Assembly (NCBI GenBank): GCA_963169875.1
Contig: CAUJEL010000075.1
Coordinates: 1 to 64,000, forward strand
DNA from: Candidatus Zhuqueibacterota bacterium
GTDB lineage: Bacteria > Zhuqueibacterota > Zhuqueibacteria > Residuimicrobiales > Residuimicrobiaceae
DNA: 64,000 bases
Direction: 5' to 3'
In this document: positions 33,368 to 42,074 of the stretch, one piece after another
Numbering within the stretch: the stretch's first letter is position 1
Layout: the number at the start of each line of letters is the position of its first letter
Notes under the pieces: model-generated
The model's input: only the letters and a program-made list of their open reading frames with translations
Told to the model about the DNA's origin: nothing
The model's database searches: none
Position numbers and translations under genes: made by a program

Positions 33368-35836
33368 TTATTTAGCCAATATCAACTTCCTGCTCAATAC
33401 CGAGTTGTCTTTTTCCAGTCTGCATATATAGACGCCGCTCGGAAACTCAGCCGCATCCCAGCGCTGCGAGTGAAGGCCGGCCGGCATGCGTGCCGAAAGG
33501 AGTGTGATGACCTCGCGGCCGAGAAAATCAAAAATCTTGAGCGTGACAACTCCCGGTTTTTCCAGTGCAAAATCAATGGTGGTTACGGCATTGAAAGGAT
33601 TGGGATAATTCTGCAGCAACTGCATCTTTTCCGGCAGCTTGTCACTTTCGCCCGGGCTTTCCACTGCGCTGACCGCGGCGGAAAAGGTGGCGGTCACCGG
33701 TGTGGAGCGGCCCACCAGCAGACTGACGGCCGAATCGCTGGAAGTCACCGCGCCGCTCCAGCCATCGAATTGGTAGCCAGGTTCCGCAATGGCTTCGAGC
33801 TGGACGGCATTGCCGGTGAAATAGATGCCATTCCACGGCATCTCAGCCGGCTTGAGGGTGAGGGAGTTCAGACGCACCACGCCGCCGGGTGTGGATTGAA
33901 GCGTGATTTTGCCGAGCGAACCGCACTTGAAAAAGTTACTGATAAAGGTGCGCAGATTGGCCGGACGCTCCTTGGCGAAGGTGATCATGCGGTTAAGGTG
34001 GCTTGCGGCCGTCTGTTCGCTGATGTTCCATCGCTGGCGGTGGCGGCTGATCTCGGGCGAGATATGCCCGGCCATCTCATTGATGAGGTTCACCACGCGC
34101 GTGCTGGCGAAATGAGTATTGAGCAGGTCCGCGGAGAGGTTGATGAACTGATTTTTGATTCTCGGATTTTCCACCAGTTTGCGCGGCACCAGGGTGGACC
34201 AGGGCGGATTGGATCCGGGCCGCGTCTCCTTGCCGGAAAAGATATAGTAAATATGATCTTCGGATTGTCCCGTGGTTTCGTAGAGATTAAAACCGAAATC
34301 GACGTCGAAGAGAATCCAGCGCCATTTGCCGGTCGCGCTGCGCTCGCGCCAGTACTTGACATTGTTGGCGGGCCAGTCCTGACTGTTGTAATAGGCCTCG
34401 GCCGCCCAGTAGAGCAGGCACTCATCGAGATCGATCATGCTGTTCACATAATCATACGCGGCATCCGTGGTCATGTCCTGCGTCGAGAGATAATCGATCA
34501 GCGCCTGGTAGTGTTGGGTGTCACCGTGGATGATATCCATGTTGCCTTCGAGCATGTCGATGTTATCGGGATCCACGCCATGGTGGTGGGCCACATAGTG
34601 TTCGTTGATTTTCTCGCGGATGTTATAAATGCCCCAATATTCGCCGTTGATGAATGCGGCCGCGGGACGGTATTCGAGATAATCGATATCCAGATCCTGG
34701 ATCAGGGTCTGCATCATGGCATCGCGGATATGGGTGTAGTAAAAATCATTGCCCGAATTTCTCAGTACGAAGGCCTTGTAAGTGCTCAGATCAAGGTCCG
34801 GGAACAGGGGGTAGTGGAGGCCGTCGATGCCATAGTCGTTCTTGAATTTCACCGAGATGGATTTTTGCGGATAGGAGCGGGTGTAAGCGCCATAGATGGC
34901 GATGCCGCAATTCTCGGAAAAGCCGAGGTTTTTGGCGTCGTCAAAAAACTCGACATGCGCCGGACGTTCCCAGTCCATCCAGAAATTGGCGCCATGGTTG
35001 GGTGCCGCCGGCGTCCAGCCCGGTCCGTCCGCGTAGATGCCATAATTGTAGTCGAAGAGGTTGTAGGGATCGCTCGACAGGGAGACCACCGGCAGATGGG
35101 TGTTTTCATTGATGAGAAAAGTATGATGGACCGTGGGAGATGGCTGGTGATCCGGCTTGACGCTGACGGCTTTGAGGACCGCGGTTTTGTCGATGGTGAT
35201 GGGCGCCGTATAGCGCGCTGATGTGGAATCCGGATCGCCGCCATCAAGGGTGTAGAAAATGGTGCTTCCGCCGGCGGTCAGGGTCACAGTGATCGCCGCC
35301 GGATAAAATCCAGCCGGTGAAGAGACCGCTACGGGATCTGAGAAGGGTTTGATGATGGTGCCGGTGTTAGCCGCGCCCGGTGATGGCGTCTGAAACAGCC
35401 ACGGCCCTGCGCCGTCGCTTTTGCGGCCCCAGGCGATATCCGCGGCTGAAGCCGGGACATCGACGCGATCGACGACCGCTCCGGACGCATCCGTGAGAAC
35501 GATGGATTCGCCCGATGCGCTGATTTTGAAATTGGTGTGCCAGTACGTCGCTTTTTTGTTCTTGTCCGAAGCGAAAACAAGGAGGTACTGGCCCGGCATC
35601 AGAGTAGCGGCACTTGAAAAGCGCCATTTACGCACGGCCGGATCGTCGCTGAGGCCATATCCCTGGAGTTCCACAGGTGTGGAGCCGCCATTATAGAGCT
35701 CGATATAATCCGAGGCGTTGCCATCCTCGTCGTCGATGGTTTTCTGGTTGGAAGCCATGATCTCGTTGATCACGACGCCTTGTGACAAAACAAGACCTGG
35801 CAGCAGGCATAGCATGAGCAGCATACATCGGTACAT
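33368..35836 (-). CDS. Secreted CotH-kinase-like protein with lamin-tail domain and type IX-like sorting tail
   Basis: An 822-residue exported protein. There is a signal peptide at 1-18. A lamin-tail domain (about 20-155) includes INEIMASNQKTIDDEDGN and YIELYN. A chitobiase-like C-terminal module (170-240) has TIFYTLDGGDPDSTS. A CotH domain (250-600) has FVLRNSGNDFYYTHIRDAMM, GEYWGIYNIREKI and WRWILFDVDFGF, equivalent to the CotH kinase core. A beta-strand linker follows. The last 80 residues form a sorting domain with LLQNYPNPFN and LLSARMPAGLHSQRWD, ending SRKLILAK. Spore-coat CotH is a protein kinase; what this outer-surface version phosphorylates is not known. Confidence 0.88.
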   Translation of the reverse strand: MYRCMLLMLCLLPGLVLSQGVVINEIMASNQKTIDDEDGNASDYIELYNGGSTPVELQGYGLSDDPAVRKWRFSSAATLMPGQYLLVFASDKNKKATYWHTNFKISASGESIVLTDASGAVVDRVDVPASAADIAWGRKSDGAGPWLFQTPSPGAANTGTIIKPFSDPVAVSSPAGFYPAAITVTLTAGGSTIFYTLDGGDPDSTSARYTAPITIDKTAVLKAVSVKPDHQPSPTVHHTFLINENTHLPVVSLSSDPYNLFDYNYGIYADGPGWTPAAPNHGANFWMDWERPAHVEFFDDAKNLGFSENCGIAIYGAYTRSYPQKSISVKFKNDYGIDGLHYPLFPDLDLSTYKAFVLRNSGNDFYYTHIRDAMMQTLIQDLDIDYLEYRPAAAFINGEYWGIYNIREKINEHYVAHHHGVDPDNIDMLEGNMDIIHGDTQHYQALIDYLSTQDMTTDAAYDYVNSMIDLDECLLYWAAEAYYNSQDWPANNVKYWRERSATGKWRWILFDVDFGFNLYETTGQSEDHIYYIFSGKETRPGSNPPWSTLVPRKLVENPRIKNQFINLSADLLNTHFASTRVVNLINEMAGHISPEISRHRQRWNISEQTAASHLNRMITFAKERPANLRTFISNFFKCGSLGKITLQSTPGGVVRLNSLTLKPAEMPWNGIYFTGNAVQLEAIAEPGYQFDGWSGAVTSSDSAVSLLVGRSTPVTATFSAAVSAVESPGESDKLPEKMQLLQNYPNPFNAVTTIDFALEKPGVVTLKIFDFLGREVITLLSARMPAGLHSQRWDAAEFPSGVYICRLEKDNSVLSRKLILAK

Positions 35837-36284
35837 CCTGATCGCTCCGATCTGATAGAGTTTGATGACTGGTGAGGCATGAACAGGGTGGTGGTGGCCG
35901 GTGACGGCCGAATAAAAATACGGAGATTGTCGCCAAGATGCAAGAAAAATGCAATTCTAATTAAAACGGTTCAGAAAAAAATTGCGAAAGTTCATTGGCC
36001 AGGTGTTGGCTTTTATGGTGTAGCCAACTTTTAACATCTGTGGTGGATTTCGGGAGAAGACGCTACAAGATCCTTACAGGATGACAGGGGGGTGGGATGA
36101 CAGGCGGCGGATTTCGGGGGAGACGCTACAAGATCCTTTCAGGATGACAGGGGGGTGGGATGACCGGCGGCGGATTTCGGGAGAAGACGCTACAAGATCC
36201 TTACAGGATGACAGAAATGAAGCATGGCGTGCAGCGAGGGGGGTTCTTCCGCCAGAACCCTCCTGCTGCGCTCGTAATCAGATC
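35837..36284. other. Intergenic region carrying a tandem repeat
   Basis: 448 bases between the membrane protein end and the CotH gene start (both minus). It contains the 64-bp tandem repeat at 36045-36214; the rest (35837-36040) is unremarkable upstream sequence for the CotH-like gene. Confidence 0.5.
36045..36214. repeat. Tandem repeat, about 2.7 units of 63-64 bp
   Basis: Units start at 36045, 36109 and 36172. Each has GGATTTCGGGAGAAGACGC, TACAAGATCCTTACAGGATG, ACAGGGGGGTGGGATGA. The GATCCTTACAGGATGAC part, read in complement as GTCATCCTGTAAGGATC, matches the segment GTCATCCTGGAAGGATC in repeat copies A and B, so a mobile core may be shared. Confidence 0.85.
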
Positions 36285-37148
36285 TTATTCCAGATGCAAA
36301 TAACTGTACAGTTGCGCCTGGCTGGAGAGCGTTGTCAATCGCAGACCGGCGCGGAAAACCATATACAACTGCTGCCACAGGAACAGGACCCCCAGCGTCA
36401 CCATCGTCGGGGCATGCAGCAGATCCGCCACAGGATTATAGATGATCAACGCCAGCAACCCCAGTGCCGCCAGCAGGACAGACAGTGAGAAGACCAATGC
36501 AAATTCACTGCCGACGAATCGCAAGGTGCGCACCAGGGTATTGCGCATTTTCTTGTCATTGGCGTGGACGATGCGCATACGGCCATAATCAAAGACGAGC
36601 TGCCAGATGAGGATGGCGAGAAAGCGCAAGCCGGCCTTGATCCATCCCAGCCAATAGAGTACGGCTTCGGGCGGATCTGGTCCCCATACCATTTTCTTCA
36701 CCAGGTTGAGCAGGAGTGGTGCCATCAGGAGCAGCCCCAGAACCGGCAGTGTCCATAAAAAGTAACGCAGGAAGCGCCCGAAGAAGCGGCCGCAGGAGCC
36801 CCAGAATTCGCGGATGTTATAGTGGCTTCCGGCCATGACGAGTCGCAGGGTGCCGCCGGAATAAAAAAGCATGACCAGCCAGAAGACCAGGGTTAGCAAT
36901 ACAGCGAAAATGAGCAGGGGACTGAGGGCGTTGCCGCGATATTTGAACAGTTCGAAGAGCAGTTCAATGTCCATGCGTCCGGCGAGATTGGCGCCCATTT
37001 GGGTATAGCCTGCGAAATTGATCATGATCAGCCTGGCCGGGAAAATGGCCAATCCGGCCAGCAGCAGATGGGTAAAATAATACAGCATCCAGATTCGTTT
37101 CAGCGCCCAGACCCGGGCAAAACCAGCTTTCAGAACTCGGATGATCAT
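36285..37148 (-). CDS. Multi-pass membrane protein, unknown
   Basis: A 287-residue integral membrane protein with about six hydrophobic segments (IWMLYYFTHLLLAGLAIFPA, LLIFAVLLTLVFWLVMLFY, YFLWTLPVLGLLLMAPLLL, FLAILIWQLVF, FSLSVLLAALGLLALIIY, MVTLGVLFLWQQLYMVF). No catalytic motif is visible. The 25 bp to the upstream M1 peptidase gene suggest co-transcription. AGGAG 10 nt before the ATG. Confidence 0.7.
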   Translation of the reverse strand: MIIRVLKAGFARVWALKRIWMLYYFTHLLLAGLAIFPARLIMINFAGYTQMGANLAGRMDIELLFELFKYRGNALSPLLIFAVLLTLVFWLVMLFYSGGTLRLVMAGSHYNIREFWGSCGRFFGRFLRYFLWTLPVLGLLLMAPLLLNLVKKMVWGPDPPEAVLYWLGWIKAGLRFLAILIWQLVFDYGRMRIVHANDKKMRNTLVRTLRFVGSEFALVFSLSVLLAALGLLALIIYNPVADLLHAPTMVTLGVLFLWQQLYMVFRAGLRLTTLSSQAQLYSYLHLE

Positions 37149-37173
37149 GGTGAGGATGCTCCTGTATAATGGT

Positions 37174-39195
37174 TCACTCAGCCGCGCTGATGGCGGTCAA
37201 TGTATTCACGATTTGCGGCATATCCATAATGAATTGGGTCCAGAACAGCAGGCGTGCCGTCCATTTGTTCATGCCCAGGCGCTGCAGATCCGCCGTACGG
37301 CTGTTGTTGCTGCGCTGAATATCCATGGGCACCTTGTTATGTGGATCGATGGCTGCCGACACCACCCGATCAGGCCGGATATAATTGAATTTGATCCAAC
37401 TCGACCGGCCGCCCCATTTTTCTTCTATGGTGTCCCCATTGGCAAAAACGATCTCCACTTCGACTGGAAATGTAAAGTCGCCCAGTTTGCGCAGGGAGAC
37501 GGTGGAGGAATACAGGCTCTTTTTCCTGGTTTGCACCGAATCGGCCGCTTGCTGCAGTGTGTCCGCTTTAGTGGTCTCGATTTTTTTGCCCGAGGGTGTA
37601 ATAGATAAATCGTAGCCTTTTCCCGCGTTGATTTCCTCGTTATCGATGGCGTCGACGCTATAGTCCAGCACCGCGGTGGTATTGAGCATCTGATCGAAGA
37701 ACCAGTCGAGGTCCTGTCCGGAAATTTCTTCGGCGATGGCGATAAAATCCTTGCCGCGGGGGTGTTTGAATTTCCAGCGCTCAAAATAGGTGCGCATGAT
37801 TTGCCGCATCACGTCGCGGCCGAGATAATTTTGCAGCGTTCTCAACGCCAGTGCGGGTTTGGAATAGGACATGGTCTGATAGGTGCCGCCGTGATAGTAT
37901 TTCCAGGATGGTTGTGCGACGATATCGATGTCCGGGTTGTTCATATAGGAGGATCGATGCACTTGCAGATCACTGATTTTGATGCCGAGAAAGTCGATGA
38001 GATTTCCGCTGTGGCCGAAGGTATCCTCAAGCACCTGCAATTCGCTGAAGGAGTTGATGCCCTCGTCCAGCCATGCCTCTTCGAATTCATTGGAGGCGAC
38101 GAGGTGGTACCAGTAATTATGGCCGAATTCATGGAGGATGATCATTTCCGGCATGCGAATCCCGGCGGGAAGGCCAAATACAGTGCCCGCGGTGATCAGC
38201 GTCGGGTATTCCATGCCGCCGGCTTGCATGGCGCCGTGGCGCGGATCAACGACTGTCAGATTGGGGTAGGGATAGTCGCCATATTCATTTTGGAAAAACG
38301 CCACAGCGATCCGGGCGGCCTGCAAATGCCGGGGGCCCTGGTCGGCGCGGTCTTTTTGCATCAGGACGCGGATATCGACATCCTGGCTGGTGCCGGTGAA
38401 TTCGACGAAATCGGGGCTGGCGGTCCAGGCGAAATCGTGGACGTCCTCCGCCACAAAGACATGGGTGGTCGTCTTGTCCGGATGGTCGATTTTTTCCGTC
38501 TCCAGTCCGGTAGCGCCGATGATATAGTCGGAAGGTGTGGTCAGACGGACTGTATATACGCCAAAGTCCGCATAGAATTCAGAATGAGCGTGAAACTGGT
38601 GACAATTCCAGACGCCATTTTCCAGGACGCCGATTTTGGGAAACCATTGCCCCACCATGAGGAATTCTTTATGTGCGCCGGTGCGGGCGATGGGCGGTTC
38701 CGGAAGTTTGGCGGTAAACGTGATGAAGAGCCGCGTGCGGCCATAGGCCGGCACCGGGTGCAGCAGCCGCACCCGCACCACAGTTTTATCCCCGGCATTG
38801 CCGTCATCGGGTTGGATGAATTCGAGGCGGTCGGTGATGTCCATGCCGATGGCATCGCTGATTTTATCGATGTTGATGTAGCCCCAATTCTTTTCATCGC
38901 GTAATTTGTTGCGGCGCGTTTCGCTGATTCCCTGCATAAAAGTCGATGCTGTATTGCGAAATCCATTGAGGTAGAGGTGAAAATGCAGTTCATTGACCGG
39001 GTACGCAGAGGTGTTGCGCCAGACCAAAATCTGCTGCCCTTTGAGGATGCGTTGTTCAGCATCGAGCCGTACATCGATTTCATAATTGGCGATCCTCGGA
39101 CTGAGCGCGGTTGCCGGGGCCGCCTCAGTTACGCATACAATCATCATTGAGATCAGCAGGCAAAGGCACGCAAAGTGCCTCCTGTGACGGGCCAT
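37174..39195 (-). CDS. Exported M1-family metallopeptidase
   Basis: A 673-residue zinc aminopeptidase-like protein. Signal peptide at 1-26. The N-terminal beta domain is followed by GGMEYPTL (326-333, counterpart of the GAMEN substrate-binding motif), HEFGHNYW (355-362) and the third zinc ligand E378 in EEAWLDEGI, giving HExxH-x18-E. A C-terminal region of beta-type follows from about 510. M1 enzymes remove N-terminal residues from peptides. AGGAGG upstream fixes the start. It lies between the membrane protein and SpoIIE genes on the minus strand. Confidence 0.92.
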   Translation of the reverse strand: MARHRRHFACLCLLISMMIVCVTEAAPATALSPRIANYEIDVRLDAEQRILKGQQILVWRNTSAYPVNELHFHLYLNGFRNTASTFMQGISETRRNKLRDEKNWGYINIDKISDAIGMDITDRLEFIQPDDGNAGDKTVVRVRLLHPVPAYGRTRLFITFTAKLPEPPIARTGAHKEFLMVGQWFPKIGVLENGVWNCHQFHAHSEFYADFGVYTVRLTTPSDYIIGATGLETEKIDHPDKTTTHVFVAEDVHDFAWTASPDFVEFTGTSQDVDIRVLMQKDRADQGPRHLQAARIAVAFFQNEYGDYPYPNLTVVDPRHGAMQAGGMEYPTLITAGTVFGLPAGIRMPEMIILHEFGHNYWYHLVASNEFEEAWLDEGINSFSELQVLEDTFGHSGNLIDFLGIKISDLQVHRSSYMNNPDIDIVAQPSWKYYHGGTYQTMSYSKPALALRTLQNYLGRDVMRQIMRTYFERWKFKHPRGKDFIAIAEEISGQDLDWFFDQMLNTTAVLDYSVDAIDNEEINAGKGYDLSITPSGKKIETTKADTLQQAADSVQTRKKSLYSSTVSLRKLGDFTFPVEVEIVFANGDTIEEKWGGRSSWIKFNYIRPDRVVSAAIDPHNKVPMDIQRSNNSRTADLQRLGMNKWTARLLFWTQFIMDMPQIVNTLTAISAAE

Positions 39196-39235
39196 GGTCT
39201 CCTCCTGGCATTAGCTTGGGGTGATGTACTGTAAG

Positions 39236-39262
39236 CTTGCGAAGGCTGCAAACCTTCGCAAG
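39236..39262. repeat. TTGCGAAGG palindrome 2 (terminator-like)
   Basis: CTTGCGAAGG and CCTTCGCAAG, 10-bp perfect arms, loop CTGCAAA. It starts 1 bp beyond the SpoIIE gene stop codon, in the 68-bp gap before the M1 peptidase gene, so it can act as terminator or mRNA end structure. Confidence 0.8.
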
Positions 39263-39263
39263 G

Positions 39264-41720
39264 TTATGAAAGAATCTTGGCCACCACGATGGTCATGTCA
39301 TCGTGTTGGGGATAATCCTGAACAAAAGTGCGCACCTTTTGATATATGGCTGCAATAATTTCCTGAGATGACTTGTCCTTGTAATGATCGATTACCTGCA
39401 AAAGCCGCTCTTCGCTGAATTCATGGTGGTTTTTATTCATGGCTTCGGTGAATCCATCCGTATAAAAGACCAGCAAATCTCCCACCTGTAATGCGATTTG
39501 CTGCTCTTTGATAATTTCATTGAACACGGTACCTTTTTCCAGGCCCAGAGCGAGTCCGGAGGACTCGAGCAGATCGAAGCGATCGCCGCTGCGGCTGAAA
39601 TAGATGGCCGGGTTGTGGCCGGCGCGCGCATAGGTCATTGTCTTCTGCTGCATGTCGATGATCGCATAAAACATGGAAACGAAGAGTCCGCGCTCGATGG
39701 TTCGATAGAGCAGGCTGTTGACTTTGGTCAGCACCGCCTTGGGCGAGCTGTTGATTTCGGCATTGGACTGAAACACGCCTTTGGTGAGGGTCATGTAGAT
39801 GGCGGCGGGCACACCTTTGCCCGAGACATCCCCGATGGCGATGCCCAGTTTGTTGGCATCCATGCTGATGAAATCGTAATAATCGCCGCCGACTTCCTTG
39901 GCGGGGAGACAGAATCCCGCAATATCGCATCCCGGCAAGGAGGGACTGGTCTTGGGCAGCAGGTGTGTTTGCACCTGGCGGGCGATTTCCAGTTCCTTGG
40001 CCATGCGTTCCCGTTCCGTGATGCGGCGAATGTGGTCCGGCATGGTGTCCGGTTCGTAGGAGAAGGATTCACGTTTCAGGTAGCCGCGAATGATCAACAG
40101 CACCGGCGCCAGTAGCAGCACAAGGGAAAACCAGCCCATGCGCTGCAGCGAGTTGGAGGGATTGCTCATCAGGACCAGTACGCCCAGTGAGCCGATCAAG
40201 GTATAGTTGGCGAACATGGCGGTGAGCAGGTCATAACGCCAAAAAATAAACGAGAAGAGCAGTCCATTGATGAAGGCGAGCAGAAACGTCAAAGTGATGG
40301 GTTCCAGGGAGATCAACAGATCCCAGACGGGGAAGGCGATGAGGGCGAAAATGGCCGAAGAAAGAACCGCGGCGAGCCAGCGGCGCTTGACGATTTTCAG
40401 GAAATAGACATTGGCGAACAGGCGGCAAAGAATTTCAGCGGACAGGCTGCTGCCGATGGCGAGGAGAACGGGCACGAGAAAGGGGAGATAGTTGGTGATG
40501 ATGGTATCAAAACCGGTGACCATGGTGAAGCCGCCCGTCAGTTTCAGACCAAAGAAGGCGACGGCCGTTGTCAAGCCCATGCTGACCGCACCAAAACCAT
40601 AGCCTCGCAAGGCGGATTGGGCAAATTTGAGCGTCGAAAAGCGGCGGTTGATGAGCGCGTCCAGGGTATGCAATTTGTCCGCAAAAGTGCCGCGGATCAT
40701 GGATTCGCCAACGCTCCATGAGGTGAATGCGGTCGCCGCCATGAATGGAAAGATAATAAAGGCGGAGAAGATCAGTTTGACCACGCTGACATAATCATAG
40801 CTCAGTTCACCCAATTGCCATCCGACGCCCTGGATTGGAAACGCCAACACCGCCCGTAACATCAACACCGACCAGAGAATCAGGAAAATCGCCTGGGCCG
40901 TGCGTATGCCCACTTCGCCTTCGTGGTATTTTTTCAGGAACAGGGCCAGGGGCACCATGGAAAGGACGAAATAGAGCACCACAGAGCCGATCAAAATGAA
41001 AAAATAATTGCCCTGTTTTTGTTTCATCTGCAATGCAGCATCCTGCGGGATTTCGAAACCCTGCGCGAACTCGCAGATTTCATCTCCCTGCACGCGCACC
41101 GTCAGTGTTATTTTTCCCGGCACGGCAGCCTGCAGCCGGCTCCAGTGAAAACTGTGATCCGTACGCAGCGTTTTTTTCTGACTGGAGAACTCTTCCTGCT
41201 GATAAGCGGGCAGATCAATCCCCTGGCTGTTGAGAAAATCCGTCGCCAGCTGCAAGGCCTGCTCCTGGCTCAAGTGGCTGCTGCGGCCTTCCGGCATGGC
41301 ACTTTCCTGCGGAATCGAATGCCGGAACTGCAGGATATGTCCGTCCGGGGAGACCTGCGCGCCGAACGATTCCTGCGACGCGCTTTTGGGAAGATTTTTG
41401 AACCAGAAAACACGCCAATAATAGGTGAGATAATCGTTGTTCTGATGGCGGAATAAGCGGACGGTGCTGTCCAGTCCCACCTGACTTTGCAAATAGTTGA
41501 AAGAATCGAACGGGCCTTCGGTGTTGGCGGAGACGCGATAACCCGCCAGATCATACCCTCTGCTCTTCATATATAGCGTGGCAATCTCGATGGCATCGTT
41601 GCGGTCGATTTGAAACTGCACGGCTTTATAGGGATGAACCTGATCGATCAATTCCGAAAAGAGAAACAGACCTGCCGCTGCCGCGATGATCAGAAGAAGG
41701 TCGTTTTTTCGATGATTCAT
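39264..41720 (-). CDS. Membrane-bound SpoIIE-type PP2C phosphatase
   Basis: An 818-residue protein. TM1 is at 8-24, then an extracytoplasmic region of about 200 residues with PepSY-like helix-strand repeats. Residues 240-550 hold a bundle of about eight membrane segments, within which AEILCRLFANVYFLK and AFINGLLFSFIFW resemble a degenerate CPBP (Abi) protease-like core. Residues 570-818 are a SpoIIE/RsbU PP2C domain: EIARQVQTHLLPKTSP, GGDYYDF, GIAIGDVSGKGVPAAI, AGHNPAI, LLVFYTDGFTEAMN and HDDMTIVV. The metal-binding aspartates are all present. It should dephosphorylate an anti-sigma-factor antagonist; none is encoded nearby. Confidence 0.88.
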   Translation of the reverse strand: MNHRKNDLLLIIAAAAGLFLFSELIDQVHPYKAVQFQIDRNDAIEIATLYMKSRGYDLAGYRVSANTEGPFDSFNYLQSQVGLDSTVRLFRHQNNDYLTYYWRVFWFKNLPKSASQESFGAQVSPDGHILQFRHSIPQESAMPEGRSSHLSQEQALQLATDFLNSQGIDLPAYQQEEFSSQKKTLRTDHSFHWSRLQAAVPGKITLTVRVQGDEICEFAQGFEIPQDAALQMKQKQGNYFFILIGSVVLYFVLSMVPLALFLKKYHEGEVGIRTAQAIFLILWSVLMLRAVLAFPIQGVGWQLGELSYDYVSVVKLIFSAFIIFPFMAATAFTSWSVGESMIRGTFADKLHTLDALINRRFSTLKFAQSALRGYGFGAVSMGLTTAVAFFGLKLTGGFTMVTGFDTIITNYLPFLVPVLLAIGSSLSAEILCRLFANVYFLKIVKRRWLAAVLSSAIFALIAFPVWDLLISLEPITLTFLLAFINGLLFSFIFWRYDLLTAMFANYTLIGSLGVLVLMSNPSNSLQRMGWFSLVLLLAPVLLIIRGYLKRESFSYEPDTMPDHIRRITERERMAKELEIARQVQTHLLPKTSPSLPGCDIAGFCLPAKEVGGDYYDFISMDANKLGIAIGDVSGKGVPAAIYMTLTKGVFQSNAEINSSPKAVLTKVNSLLYRTIERGLFVSMFYAIIDMQQKTMTYARAGHNPAIYFSRSGDRFDLLESSGLALGLEKGTVFNEIIKEQQIALQVGDLLVFYTDGFTEAMNKNHHEFSEERLLQVIDHYKDKSSQEIIAAIYQKVRTFVQDYPQHDDMTIVVAKILS

Positions 41721-42074
41721 AGAATCGCTGTCCTTTTCTCTGCGAGTTATCTTGTAAGGGGTCTTGTTTTTGTATACGCGACCTTGAAAAGGAGGTTTCG
41801 TCTGTTCATGATTCTCCGGGCATGTCGCAAATAAAGCACGCGCGTGTACATTGTTTTCTCAGGTCATTTTAACCTGGATTATTCACCGCCGGCAACGCAA
41901 AAGCGTGCAAAGGAAAAAGATGCATGAAACCGCCCGGCGGTTTATGGAACCGATTCGGTGTCTCATGCTGGTTTGGCAACCGCGGGGGGGTACAAACCCG
42001 CTTTGTTTTTTTCTATTAATCCCGGATTTGTCCATGAATAGAACAGCGGGATCAACCCGTTACGGCACGATCGT
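41721..42074. other. Intergenic region
   Basis: 354 bases between the subtilase stop and the SpoIIE gene start, both minus. It should hold the SpoIIE promoter and the subtilase 3' end. I see no repeat, RNA or credible gene. Confidence 0.5.

Noticed and set aside
33203..35221. A 672-codon open frame on the plus strand
   Set aside because: It lies antisense to the CotH-like gene, whose domains and sorting tail are unmistakable; the plus frame has no recognisable domain and is rich in Ala, Gly, Ile and His as expected of a complementary frame in GC-rich sequence.
37762..38904. A 380-codon open frame on the plus strand
   Set aside because: It is antisense to the M1 peptidase, which has its full zinc motif.
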